Notes under the pieces: model-generated
Told to the model about the DNA's origin: nothing
Databases searched by the model: none
What the model saw: only the letters and a program-made list of their open reading frames with translations
DNA from: Hawksworthiomyces lignivorus
Lineage: Eukaryota > Ascomycota > Sordariomycetes > Ophiostomatales > Ophiostomataceae
Assembly (NCBI GenBank): GCA_002917075.1
Contig: NTMA01000014.1
Span: 124,001-188,000 of the forward strand
DNA length: 64,000 bases
Reading direction: 5' to 3'
Made by a program: the position numbers and the translations under genes
In this document: positions 9,759 to 20,920 of the stretch, piece after piece
How the letters are laid out: each line of letters starts with the position of its first letter
How positions within the stretch are numbered: position 1 is the first letter of the stretch

Positions 9759-12700
9759 CTAAAATATGACGTATTTCGGGAAATGAGGCTCTGGCTCAGA
9801 ATATGCATTTTGCAAACACGCCCAGCATACCCGCTCTCTTCCGAGTATCACAACTTGGTGCCCTTTACCCTCTTGGACTAGGATTGCAGCCGCTGCAAGC
9901 CGAGCTGCCCAGTTTGACTGGGCCCGGAAGACTCCCACACAAGGCGGAGGGTCCAAAAGCTCTTCCCACGAGTCTATGGAGACCATGCCCCTTGAGCAGT
10001 CGACTGCAGCCATGTCACCCTCAAGCTCGCAATTTGTATCACATGTAAATCCCTCAACAACATCCGGATAATTTTTCTCCATCTGCAGGACGTCAATGTC
10101 TGCCACCCAGTTTCCGCTGTTCTGGACGGAGACCACCGACTCAAGGAGAAAGATCTCTTGATCGATCTCGCCAGTGTTTTGCCGATCCAAAGGCGCCTCC
10201 CAAGTCGTGAAAGAAAGGTGCAACGATGTACCGCCAAACCTGTCTATCTGCTTGCCGTCGTAAGGCTGGTGCTCGATCAGCATGGGATCGTCGCCTGGGC
10301 GACGTATCCGTGGATTAAAGGGCGATACCATTAGGGCCATCCCCGGATGGCCTACGTTGCCGACTAGATGGCGAATATGTGTGCCGCAAGTCTTGGTGCT
10401 CGGATCCATGAGCATGATACCTGCCACAAAGATGGAGTCTTCGTTGCACAGCGCAACTACATCTTGTACATCGTTTGGATATATGTTGAAACGCCCAGAC
10501 TCAAACAGAGCGAGACAAGAAAATGTGGCAGCCCGCGACATCGTGCCCAGGTACTCGCTAGCGGGTGTCGTGATAACTGCCAAGCTGTCTCGCGATTTGC
10601 CGAGGTCCACAGAGTGCAACACAGAAGGCAACCACTTTGCTAGGAAAAGATTTTGTTCTATAACCCGAAGCGACACGGTTGCGTCTGGGAGGGCAGCATA
10701 CAAGCAGCTGGCGATTTCCAAAGCACGAAACGGTATAAGCCACAGTGTTTTTCGTTGAAGACCGCCAAAGCATACCAAAGAGAAAAGGTCGTCAAACTCT
10801 TTGATTTCGCTGTATGTAGCCAGGGATCTTTGAATGGGCTCATCGTGCTCAATTTCTGGCAAGTGTTCTAGATCGAATCTATTAAATGGAGCTTGACTCG
10901 TCTTTTTAGTTAGCATTAGTTACTCTATTATATATTTGATACAATTGGGCCTACAATCACAAAATTTGTCAGATAATCAGTGATCTTCTGACCATTGGCC
11001 TTGTACTTAAGCCAGGCTATTCCGTCTGCCAAGGGGGCAATTCGAGTCACAGTTCTCAGAATGTGCTCGTCAAATGATTTCGACCAGAGCGTTTCGTACT
11101 TTGCCGAGTCAAGCCAGAGCTGGAAGTTCATGAGACCCTTGTCTTTGTGCACAACGATGCTAGTAATGCCTATGGTACCGGTTGCTCTGAATTCTCTTGG
11201 GGGATGTTCCCAACGTAAGAAATAGCGACGGTTGGTAAGCGGTTGTGGCATGATGTTCTTTCCGTAGGCAATATAACAGAGTTCCCCTGTTTGTTCAATT
11301 TGGCGGCATCTGTTTTCTAGTGCGTTACAGAGACTCTCGTTTCTCTTCTCAGCAAGGAGCCATCTTATATGTCGAGGTTTTGGTGCGCTCATAGAGCTTG
11401 TGCCGGTCGTATCTTCATGTGCCGTAATAGGGAGGACTGTCGACCATTCGGTGTATTCACTATAGCGATCGAGCCTCTTTGTGTATGATACGATCGCTTC
11501 ATGGCCTTCAAGCTTAAGTTCTACTGAGATGCGCCGGAGATACTCGATGCCGGAATCAACATAGGTGGGTGTGGCCATAGCGGACATGCAGTGGCAGTTA
11601 CAGAGCCCGAAATAAGGAACGGGAATGGCCATTTTGTCCCCACCAAGAAATTCCATGGCGCGTCTGTAACCGAATTGTAACAGTTTCTTAGTTTTTCCGT
11701 CTGTCGCTTGCTTCACAGAGGACGCTGCACTACACAGACAACAGAGCCATGAGAGCTCCGGCTTTTGCTCCGCCCTGTCTTTGGCCAAAAGGTTTCCCAG
11801 TTCGTGGAACCAGGAAATACCGTCTTCAGGGTTAGCGTATGGGACATCCCAGTTGCGCAAAACAACGCCTAGCGCAATTACCCAGAGCTTATCTATGTGT
11901 ACCCGGCCCTGGTTGTCGTTACTTCGGACACGAACTGGATCTCCGTAGTAACGCAAGTGTGAGAGGGCTAGTGACCATCGGGTAAGACTGTCCGGGTGAC
12001 CTATATACTCAAGCCCGACGCTCAGAACACCGGCGTTAGGAAAAAGAGAATCCCTGAACGGTATCTGTCTAGTTTCTTCCTGAAAGACGATTAGGTCGGG
12101 ATACAAGTGCCATGAAGACAGTGCCAATAACAACGTTCTGTCACCAGCTTGCTGTGGTCGATTGCTGAGAAGCATCTCGACAACTTCCATAGCCCGGACC
12201 CAGCCTCTCGTAACTTTTTCAAACGTCGAGCCAGGAGACGTATATGGAATGTTAATATTATCCACAATATGCTCGAGCTGAGCAGAGTGGAATTCCATCG
12301 CGGCGTTTGCCCGCCGCACCCATGCCCGCGCGCTGGCATCCCACTTTGCAAGTTCACGTCGAGGGAAATCTTGCTTTGCGGCAGCAAATGAGTACGGGTG
12401 TACGATCTTGTTGTCTTCCACGTCGGCCAAAAGCTGTTTCTTCCTCTCCTCAATTAGCTCACACCAGATAGAAGTGGCGAGTTTTGCGTCCCACGCCTTT
12501 GATAGGATACAAGCTAATAGCAACATGCTAATTGATGCGGAGCCTGATGTTGCTGCTGCCCAGGTCGAAGTGAGATCCGCGCCGATAAAAGAACGGAACA
12601 TTCCGTCGTTCTCGGTACCCGCCGGATTGACGCCCGGGCGTGAGAGAATGTCAGACATCCGCATACCAAAAGCTTTGATCAGCCGTGGAGTGGCTGGCAA

Positions 12701-12922
12701 GGTGTCGTGGAAAAGGAAGCCGAGCTTGCAAGCCGTGGCATGCATAGTCCCGGTCTCAGCCTCCTGTCTCCTTCGCACTGTTAGTGCTGAGCCGAGAGCC
12801 GAGTACTCAGCGGGAACTTCACAGCGAACAGCCGAGAAATCGACATTCACGTTAAGAAGGGCTAGTGTGTTTTCATTGGTAATCGAGAGTAGGGAGTTTG
12901 CTAATTTTCCTAGGGAAGCCAT
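9759..12922 (-). CDS. Large uncharacterised fungal protein (~1,030 aa)
   Basis: Two consecutive minus-strand frames, 12922-10928 and 10916-9759, are best joined by an intron. The downstream frame resumes at 10901 after TGCTAACTAAAAAG (branch-like CTAAC plus AG). Two donors keep phase 0: at 10960 (59-nt intron, 1,034 aa) or at 10942 (41 nt, shorter than most fungal introns). The N-terminus MASLGKLANSLLSITNENTLALLNVNVDF begins a family I recognise as recurring in ascomycete genomes but with no assigned function. I see no catalytic motif, signal peptide or transmembrane segment; the composition is that of a soluble globular protein. The C-terminus has a Cys-containing RVCWACLQNAY segment. Confidence 0.75.
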
Positions 12923-15149
12923 AGTTAGTCGAATATTTATGTTCTACTATTGCGTGTAATAACTATTTTGACTGTGAATTATGAAGCCGTTGCAGAATAG
13001 CGTTGTCGATATTATATCGAAGAAATGAAAGATGCTGATTTAATTGCTAGCACGGACTCATTTTCGGATCCAGAGATCGACGCCCAGCTATTCACCGACT
13101 TTTGCACATCACATCCAATAGACGTCGTCCATGAACAAATTTGGAGAGACAAGGCTGAGCACTATGCTGTCATGGGCCTAACGGGCTAGGCGTACCGTTC
13201 GGATTTTATAATTGCACATTACACAGCCGGATCTTCTCATATAAAATTTATTCTTTAAGGGGCGTATCTGTACCGTCCCTGCCCAATTCTATCAGTGGGT
13301 GTAGCACGCTGCCATACGGACCGGTCTTTGACAGTCTACACGTCTTTATTTCACTTTCTTCTTCTTCGATTTTACGCTGACAAGAAGATGCCCTCTGAGA
13401 CTGGGCGAAAAGCACACGAGCACAGCTACTGCAGCGGTTGCAGCAATACTATTCGGCACAGGTTTCGATTTGGCGGCACTGGCAGTGGCACTGGCAGCAT
13501 TGCTACTAGTACTGATACTGGTGCTACTGTTAGTGGTACGTGTTACTGTGGCAGCCGAGATGCTACGGGCCATGCCTGGGTCGACTTCAATACCAATACC
13601 GAAGGGTTATATTCTGGCGAGTGTGGTGCGATAACAGCATACGTAGTGGATTTACCGTAGCAGAGCCGATATTGCTAAATACCAAGCTCCACCGGGATGG
13701 GACAGGCAGTACCTGTACTGGGGACGACAGCAGGCCCTACACCGGCTCGGGTGGAAAAGCAGGCGTCTATGAGCAGGTCGGGGCCGACAGTGAAGAGCGC
13801 ATCAGGTGAATTAGACGAGTCGGTATCGCCGGGACACTCAACGAGAAAGCTGACGGTACATCGGAGCACAAATTGGCTGGCCCGGCCGACCAATTCATCG
13901 GTACAGTGGACAAAGAACGCGTCCGTGCCACTTTCGCTATTAGCCTTTGAGTGGGCCTCCTCCGCCAGTCTAGTAGGATATAGCTCAATATCAGCTTCAT
14001 GATGGTGGCACCGTCTGGCCGGCGCGGTGCAAAGACGATGGGCAGCGGGCCGGTAGACGGGGCGTACACGTCATTGAGGGGGAAGCCCAAGTTGTGGCTG
14101 ACGGTGCCCGGGATTTGGTGGCCGTTGCGGCAGATGTTGATATAGCGGTGGAAGCGAAGGTTACAGAGGCCCCGGCCAGAGCGCGAGCAGTAGGCGGTTT
14201 AAAAGAAACATAGGGGCCATGGTGGGAGTATGTAGATTAGGAGCTCGCGGGGAGGGTGCAGAAAAGAGAGGGAAGGGAGGTGGAAATGTACTTATACAAT
14301 ACAAGGGGCTTTAACGTGAGCTATGCTTTGTTTTGTGCCCGCACTTATAAAAGTGATTGCATTAAGGATTGTGCCATTCGGATCGATGATAGCAGCACGA
14401 TAAGCTTCTTCAATAGATATGTAAAATTACCAGTATAGACAAAAATGAGACGGAGATGGGGCAGGAGAGAGAGAAAGCCAAAAAAAAAAAAAAACCCCCC
14501 GCCGGGGCTGTACAAATCAAACCATCGTCCATAAACCAGACAGGACGAAAATAACACGGGCCTTCGTTTCGGTCGTGGAATCATAATATTAGTTTATTAT
14601 ACGAGTACTGCGTATTACTCCTTATGGAAGGTCACAGTTGCTTTTCCGCAGAAGACGACTAGGCACCAAGTTCTACCAAGAAAGGCTCTCGGCTAACTTT
14701 GTAAAAGCCTCAACAGCCTGTAGAAGGGACGGGCTTATTCAAATACTTTTCATAGATGCCAAGCATTATCGGGTCACATGTGTAGTAAATGTCACATGCC
14801 TGCTACGCCCCGTTGCGCAACCAGCGCCACAACAGGCAGAAAGGCACCCTGAAGGGGTAGCAGAACTTTGGGCTGCCAGTACGTACGTACTTCGTACTAT
14901 ATCGGCAGAATCGTTTTAATAGTTTTCTCTGAAGTAATTTGTACGTCGTATGTTGTATTATTTTTTTTTTTCCACTAGACGGTAAGACGGGTGGTGGGTC
15001 TCAGTGTTTAAGATTAGAGTTTAAACGTACCTGCAGGATTAAAAGCTTAACTCAAAAAGCCTCGTACGAGCACAACTACTTCCCTTTGTTCTCCATTACC
15101 ATTTCCTCTATATTTCTCTCTCCTCTCGCCCTCCTTTCTTCTTAATATC
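12923..15149. other. Intergenic with relic-like frames
   Basis: No intact gene. It holds a 54-codon frame at 13025-13189 (+; DSFSDPEIDAQLFTDF...), a broken minus-strand region at 13340-14225, a run of 15 A followed by 6 C at 14480-14500, and a short GTAC repeat near 14,880. The last 80 bases before the gene at 15150 are CT-rich and look like its promoter/leader. Confidence 0.45.
13340..14225 (-). pseudogene. Possible relic of a secreted/membrane protein gene
   Basis: On the minus strand an ATG near 14,222 opens a hydrophobic leader (MFLLNRLLLALW) that stops within 20 codons, while other frames carry protein-like stretches: GFPLNDVYAPSTGPLPIVF near 14,090 and, near 13,570, a Ser/Thr/Ala-rich segment followed by hydrophobic SIAATAAVAVLVCF. 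The order (leader, Cys-containing body, Ser/Thr linker, hydrophobic end) resembles fungal cell-surface proteins, but no set of GT-AG introns joins the frames cleanly. It may be a degraded gene or an unresolved multi-exon gene. Confidence 0.2.
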
Positions 15150-15992
15150 ATGGATACAACCGACTCCAATTCTCTCAGCCTGCCCCCTTACCAGCCTCCA
15201 TCCCTACCACCCTACTCAGAGACGACCGGTAATGACGAGGCCAGTCTCGTGGCCACCGAATCTGCTGAATCTACTAATTTTATCGACGCTAGTCCTGCCG
15301 ACCCTATCAACTCTGCTGATCCCTCCGTTATCCTACCCCCCGCCGTCCTCGTTCTCGCCGGCCAATCCATTCATGCGGAATCAGATCCCGATATTCCGCT
15401 ATACCAGGTAAACCGCGGCCTGGCCTCGCTGGGCCCAGCCACGCGAGTCGTCGAGCTTGAGCGGTTAGAGCGCCGTCAGGCGTCCCAGACTAAACAGCGC
15501 CCTCGCCACATCTACAACCTCCATCATATCCAGTCGATTCCGCTGCCTATTTCCCTCGGCAAATGGCCGGAGTTTTACATTCAGGCTGTCTCCACCCGCT
15601 GGGCGCCCGTCGGCCATCTCGGCCTTAAAGAGTCTAGCTCGCCCTTCTCCGAACGCTGGAAGGCGGTGCCTCTAAGCATTCGGAGCCGCTCCTCGGCGCC
15701 GGTCTTTGACACTGACCGGCCAGGTGCCATCTTCGCGGCCCACTACCAAAATGGTGTCTGCAAATGGACCGATGCTAGCGGCAGAGAAGTGGCCCTCCAT
15801 TACGAGAATAGTGCTGCTGGTGGCACCAAGACGCCCCGGCTGGTCGTCACGGCTCCCTTGCGCCGCGACCTCCGAGACGCCCTGGTCGCGCTCTGGTGCT
15901 GCTATGTCTGGGAACAAGCGGTCAACCGGCACGTGCCTGTACCTACGCCTAGATCGAAGAATCCGTACACATTTAGCCGTGTGTTCGGATGA
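15150..15992 (+). CDS. Uncharacterised fungal protein with LPPY motifs
   Basis: Single exon, 280 aa, no signal peptide and no membrane segment. The first ~75 residues are Pro/Ser/Glu-rich and disordered, with two LPPY tyrosine motifs (LPPYQPP and LPPYSE, residues 11-22) that could bind WW or arrestin-type adaptors. The body starts with IPLYQVNRGLASLG and continues through RPRHIYNLHHI, a Trp-rich middle (SLGKWPEFYI, STRWAPVG), a segment predicted to be beta-rich (FAAHYQNGVCKWTDASGREVAL), and a final helix DLRDALVALWCCYVWEQ. I have seen similar proteins annotated as hypothetical in other filamentous ascomycetes but know no function. The CT-rich leader just upstream supports the start. Confidence 0.75.
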   Translation: MDTTDSNSLSLPPYQPPSLPPYSETTGNDEASLVATESAESTNFIDASPADPINSADPSVILPPAVLVLAGQSIHAESDPDIPLYQVNRGLASLGPATRVVELERLERRQASQTKQRPRHIYNLHHIQSIPLPISLGKWPEFYIQAVSTRWAPVGHLGLKESSSPFSERWKAVPLSIRSRSSAPVFDTDRPGAIFAAHYQNGVCKWTDASGREVALHYENSAAGGTKTPRLVVTAPLRRDLRDALVALWCCYVWEQAVNRHVPVPTPRSKNPYTFSRVFG

Positions 15993-18356
15993 GGGGTTTG
16001 GACAGGTAGACGGGTGGACCGGTCAATGTCTTCTTTTTAAGGGCTTGATGTGTCTGTGAGCTATGCAAACGACAACCATTTTAGCACTGATACGATCTTA
16101 ATCTTAATTAGCACACATGTTTGGGTTTTCTTATAATGTTATAGCAGGCTTAAGTGTTTATCATTGAAAATTATTTAGGTATAACGCCAGTTGCATTCGC
16201 CAGTATTTCAACCTCCACGCCATCCTCTCCATGATTATCTTGTTATCTTCAGACTTATCTAGTGACTTAATGCGCAGCGGCGGCGTATGGACGACCAAAG
16301 ATGGCTCATGGTCCGCAAGGAATTCAAAGATCAAATTTAGGATATATAATATGGGACTGGGGTATTTCACGGTTTGCTAAGTTCCCGTCTTGAACTACGA
16401 ACTTGTAGAGCCCACTTTATCCTTTTTTTTTTTTTTTTTTAAAAAAAAAGGAAAAAAAACTTAAAACAACGATGGACATCTGCCCAATTTGAGAATACCG
16501 AAGAGTTATTCCTGTTCATTCTAGAGTCAGATAATATGAGTCAAAATTGCAAGGGATACGGAATATTAGCTTCCAATAGGACTTTGAACCTGTTGGGTGC
16601 GTTGGAGCGTCGAGGGGTGGACCGAAGAATACGTCATAGGGTGGTCAATAAAATCTATAAAAGAGAGCTCTCTGCTGTCAGTCTCGAAAAGAAAAACTTC
16701 CTCGAATGCTACAAAAAGTGTGAGGAATCCAGAAGAGCTAGTGACTCTCGTGGATTTCGGAAACCATGAAAACTATTGCCAATGATGAATTCTCTCATCA
16801 CAACCAAATCGTCAGAGAAAAGGTTGACGGGAACGACTGAGGCAGCTTATAGATTAGTTAGCAGTCATAATTAATTTGCGATATCCATTTTTTCTTGGGC
16901 CATTTCGTTAAGAAATCTTACTCGAAAGATTGCATGTCAACAGCTTTCATTCTTTTCGGGCATTCGAGACTTGGGAATTTTGTTTGGTTGTCAACTAGGA
17001 CATGTGGAATATCGTGAGAAACAGAACAAAAATGGTCACGGAAAAAGAAATGTATAAATTACAAAAGAATAGAAAGAAATCGTAGATGGGAAGAGACAAG
17101 AAAACACACCTGTTTGTGCGTCTTGAGGGTGCTAGTGTTAGAGACAGCCAGCAAAGGAAGGTGTGTATTGTAGATGTTCCACATATCCATGAGATAGGAG
17201 GCAAGGTGACATGTCTAGGTAGTGATTGGCTTCTTTAAATGAAGAGGGACATGAGACGTCAAAGGGGGTCGCTGAGGGAAGGTGCATATTGTGAAAGGCT
17301 TTTCTGCGTGTTTGTGAGAGAAGTTTCGAATAGAGTCACTCGTGTTTGCGACTAATATGTCCAGAAAAGATAGAGCGTCTCCAAAGTTCACAAGAAGACG
17401 AGAGAATAATCGCGTACGTCTTCGTTGGGTTGTCACATCTTATCGTAATGTATGCCTTGATATCTTTCCTTCGCCGTCTCCTTTTGAACTTCACTCTTTC
17501 CCAAGCAGCCTCTTCTTTCTTTTTCTAACAACCTCGCTCATGAAGTAGCCTTTTGTTTTCATCCCGCCTCTCACAAGTCTATTCTTATGATACGGTAAGA
17601 ATGCCTATAGAGACAGCGCCACTGTCAAACATATGATGCATTAATTTCGTTCCGTATTAGTGTGCTTCCATGTTACAATGCATTTTGAAGTAGGTAATTG
17701 TAGATGGTTTTGAAAAAGAATTGTTTTTGAAAAAAGAAAAAAAAAATTAGATGACTCGTTTGTGTTTCAAATATGATTTGAATGCGCATCCTAGAGTCAG
17801 ATAGCGTCTCTTTTACACCCAACCTTCAGTGCAGGTCTGGCTTATGCCCGGAGCCCTCTTGTTCCGCTGGGCCATATAGGGTGCCCGTAGGCATTCGTTC
17901 AATGGTCGAACGCTGTTATAAGGTTTGTCACAAAAGATTGCACAGTGCTATTATCGTTGCTGTGTTGTTGTTCCCATGGCCTTCCTTTCTACCATTACCT
18001 CTTCGGAGGTCACTGCTTTGCTTAAGTCACCGTGATAAACAACGTGACTGCTATTGCTGCTAAAGGGGCAATGGCATATTTAAGACGTAAATTGCTATTA
18101 TTCTTAAATGCATATCGAATTACCACATGCTTTAATCTTCCTAACCATGTTGTCATTTGCTATTGACATATTCTTGTGTCGGAGCAAATGGACTCTGGTG
18201 CTTGTCCTTCATTTTACAAAGAACACCTGTAAGTTGGTGGCTTTTGCAACAGAAGTTTTGCTTTCTATGGACCCAGTCTTTGCTATCAACATTTCTGTTA
18301 TGCCGCTCTCTACGCTATACAGAGAAGAGAAAACGAAAGATACAGTCTGACCACGC
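15993..18356. other. Intergenic, no gene seen
   Basis: About 2.4 kb with no frame I can support; several 60-90-codon frames on both strands lack family resemblance. It contains a T18-A9 tract at 16423-16449. Composition is ordinary AT-rich fungal intergenic DNA. Confidence 0.5.
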
Positions 18357-19751
18357 TCAGTGGACGCCGTTTGCGCCGTTGGCCTTTTGAGCCACCAACT
18401 CGTTGCGGAACAACGCCTCCATTTCTTTGCGCACGGCCACTGCCTGCGCCTTGTCGCTGTACTCGACGTCTGCCCAGCTGAGGCGCTGGTCTTTCTTGAC
18501 GGCGCGCTTCAGCACTAGGCCGTGCGCAAGGCCGATGGGCAGGCCCTCCAGGGCGATCGAGTCCGCCGCCGGCATCAGCTTGCCATACACCATGTAGCCG
18601 CCCTCGCCATCGAGCGTCTCGCCGACCGCTAGGTCGCGCTTGGCCGTGGCCACCACGTCGCCCGCCCACGTCTTGGTCTGGCCCGTCGGCTCGCCGCGGC
18701 ACATGATGGTCGCCACGGACACGCCCAGTTCCAGCCCGATCAGGTGGTACGGCTTGTACTGCGCCGCGTACCAGCCGGACGGGTCCGTCTGCAGGCCGTA
18801 CTGGCGGAAGCACTCGCGCTGGTACTCGCCGGGCGCCTTGATCACCACGTACACGCCCCAGCGCAGGTGGTTGAACACCCAGCGACCGTCTGGCTCCATG
18901 CATGACACCACCTCGACCGTGCCGCTCTTCTCGCACTGCCCGCCGGCTTCCGCCGGCCGCAGCACCGTCGGCAGGTCCCACACGCCGCAGGGGGGGAAGC
19001 GCAGCCCGTCCGTCGGCGGCGTCAGGTCGCAGCCGTTGGCCACTGCCGCCATCTCCAGCGCCGACTTGGTGCCGTCCAGGAACGAGTTGAACATCTGCGG
19101 GTTGAAGTCGCCCGTCGCCAGCTGCTCCGCCGTGAACCCGTAGTGGTCCCACACGGTCGCCGGCGTCGAGTAGTGGTACTCTGGCAGGTGCTTGGTGCCC
19201 TTGCCGGCGCACACCACCTCGAAGCCCGCCGTGCGCGCCCAGTCCACCAGCTCCGCGATCAGCGCCGGCTGGTCGCCGTACGCCATGGAGTACAGGATCC
19301 CGGCCTCCTTGGCCTTGCGCGCCAGCAGCGGGCCCGCCAGCACGTCCGCCTCCACGTTGATCATGACAATGTGCTTCTTGTGCTCGCAGCACAGCAGCGC
19401 GTGCCGGATGCCCGCCGCCGGGTTGCCCGTCACCTCCAGCACCACGTCGATGCCGGGCGTTGCGATCAGCTTCGCCGAGTCCGTGGTGATCGCCGTCTTG
19501 CCCGCCCGGATCCCCTCCTCGATGCTGAGCGTCGCCGTCGCGTCGTACTTGTCCGCAGGGAAGCCCGTCCGCTGCAGCGCCGCCAGCGCCCGCTCCACCG
19601 ACAGGTCCGCGATGCCGGCCAGCCGCAGGCCCGCGGTGCGGTGCGACTGCGAGATGAACATGGAGCCGAACTTGCCCGCGCCGATGATACCCACCTGGAT
19701 GGGCTTGCCGGCCGCCTCGAGCTCGGCGAGCTTGGTCGAGAGACTCGTCAT
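18357..19751 (-). CDS. NAD(P)-dependent oxidoreductase with C-terminal SAF domain
   Basis: Single exon, 464 aa from Met at 19751 (the longer frame from 19817 adds 22 unlike residues). The N-terminus has a Rossmann fold, VGIIGAGKFGSMF, followed by an Asp that should bind NAD(P), then EVTGNPAAGIRHALLC and the homoserine-dehydrogenase-like middle (YGDQPALIAELVDWAR). The C-terminal ~100 residues (DVVATAKRDLAVGETLDG, LPIGLAHGLVLKRAVKKDQ) form a SAF domain. Such two-domain proteins occur in sugar-acid and polyol catabolic operons of bacteria and in some fungi, but the substrate of this one is not evident. It is divergent from a Dal5-type permease, which suggests the permease imports its substrate. 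Codon use is very GC3-rich, as in highly expressed fungal genes. Confidence 0.85.
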   Translation of the reverse strand: MTSLSTKLAELEAAGKPIQVGIIGAGKFGSMFISQSHRTAGLRLAGIADLSVERALAALQRTGFPADKYDATATLSIEEGIRAGKTAITTDSAKLIATPGIDVVLEVTGNPAAGIRHALLCCEHKKHIVMINVEADVLAGPLLARKAKEAGILYSMAYGDQPALIAELVDWARTAGFEVVCAGKGTKHLPEYHYSTPATVWDHYGFTAEQLATGDFNPQMFNSFLDGTKSALEMAAVANGCDLTPPTDGLRFPPCGVWDLPTVLRPAEAGGQCEKSGTVEVVSCMEPDGRWVFNHLRWGVYVVIKAPGEYQRECFRQYGLQTDPSGWYAAQYKPYHLIGLELGVSVATIMCRGEPTGQTKTWAGDVVATAKRDLAVGETLDGEGGYMVYGKLMPAADSIALEGLPIGLAHGLVLKRAVKKDQRLSWADVEYSDKAQAVAVRKEMEALFRNELVAQKANGANGVH

Positions 19752-20920
19752 GGTTTGGTGCTGTGAGAGTTGTGTTGCTAGAGGCTGGGATTCGAAAGAG
19801 GGCACTATGTCGAGCAAGGGTGTTCTTACAAGATGACGTCGAAAGAGTCTGAGCGGAGAGGCTTCACGACCCTCTAGAGCATGATTGCCTAGTGTTTCTT
19901 ATATTCATCCTAATTTCGCCATCCGCTATCGGCAATCCGCGGATGCCATCTCGACGCGCGTGTGGTACCTTCGGCCTCGAGCAGCTCCACCACTCTGCAC
20001 CTCTCCTCTTCATTGCACCTCTATGAATGGATTAAAATTTAGTACGCTTGATCATTTGGTGTAGTACTGGCTTTCGCTCTCATTTGTGGTCTGGATCCTG
20101 GCTTTCATTGGAGAAAAGCAAGCATTGCCCGTATTTTGCGATACTCTACCGGTTCTTGGCCTGATCAAGGCACAATAGTCTCTGAGCCTCTGCCGAGTTT
20201 CTGGGAATAGTCCGGCGCAAGACTCGTGACCGTTTGCTGAACAGAGCGTGGTTCCGGAAATTGGGCACCGGGAAATCGGAGAAACTTTGGCAGTCTCCGA
20301 CTAGGGTGCACTATTTGCCACTAGTATGGGGTGCGGGTGTCGCCAAGAAAGCAATCAGAAAAAAGCAATCAGAGAAACATGGGGGAGGAGAATGTGGAGT
20401 AGCTACCAAACTGGAGTTGAGGATTATCTGGCGGTCACTTTGACCTTCCATCTCCCCCAAGGCTGAAGCTCTAAACACGGGGTAAATGAAGGGCACGTCT
20501 GGGGTCGTCACCATCTTTCGGATGCCGGCATAGTCAGAAACCCTGAGGAAATTGTTCTCCTTCACTGGGGCTACCTGTGACCACATCGAATCATTTCGCA
20601 AAGTCTTGCATTGCCTTGGTCCAAAACCCTGGGAAACGAACCACCTCTCTTTTGCTGCTCTTACGCCACAAAGTCGACCTGGTAGCTGAAAGAAAGGGCA
20701 TGAGGTCGTACTCACGTATAAGATCGTCGCCCCTGTCCATCGATGCAAAAAAATTTCGGTCACAGTCTGTTTGCTGTCAATTCTCATTTTTCTTTTTCGC
20801 GTCTACTTCATCTTCATTCATCCCATACTCCCTCATATTGACCATTTATTCTATCCTTCTTTATCATTCAGGCTTGTCACTGTCGCGCCTCGATTTGCCT
20901 CGTTAGACGAAGAGTGAGCA
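19752..20920. promoter_or_regulatory. Divergent promoter of SAF oxidoreductase and permease, with CGG palindromes
   Basis: A 1.17-kb region between two divergent genes. Two symmetric elements stand out: the 10-bp palindrome ATCCGCGGAT at 19935-19944, and an inverted repeat TCGGAGA (20276-20282) / TCTCCGA (20294-20300) with an 11-bp spacer. Both contain CGG/CCG triplets, the half-sites of Zn2Cys6 regulators, and a Zn2Cys6 gene lies 3 kb downstream. Frames inside the region (for example 20311-20787 minus) look non-coding. The leader of the permease (20770-20900) is CT-rich. Confidence 0.45.

Noticed and set aside
13295..13660. 121-codon plus-strand frame with Gly/Thr/Ser repeats
   Set aside because: Antisense to a Ser/Thr/Ala-rich minus-strand stretch; no signal peptide or recognisable domain.
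16423..16449. T18-A9 palindromic homopolymer
   Set aside because: Simple sequence; a similar T13-A21 tract occurs at 42214-42247. No flanking repeat to call it an element.
18310..19392. 360-codon minus-strand frame overlapping the SAF oxidoreductase
   Set aside because: Different frame of the same strand, Gly/Arg/Ala-rich shadow caused by high GC3.
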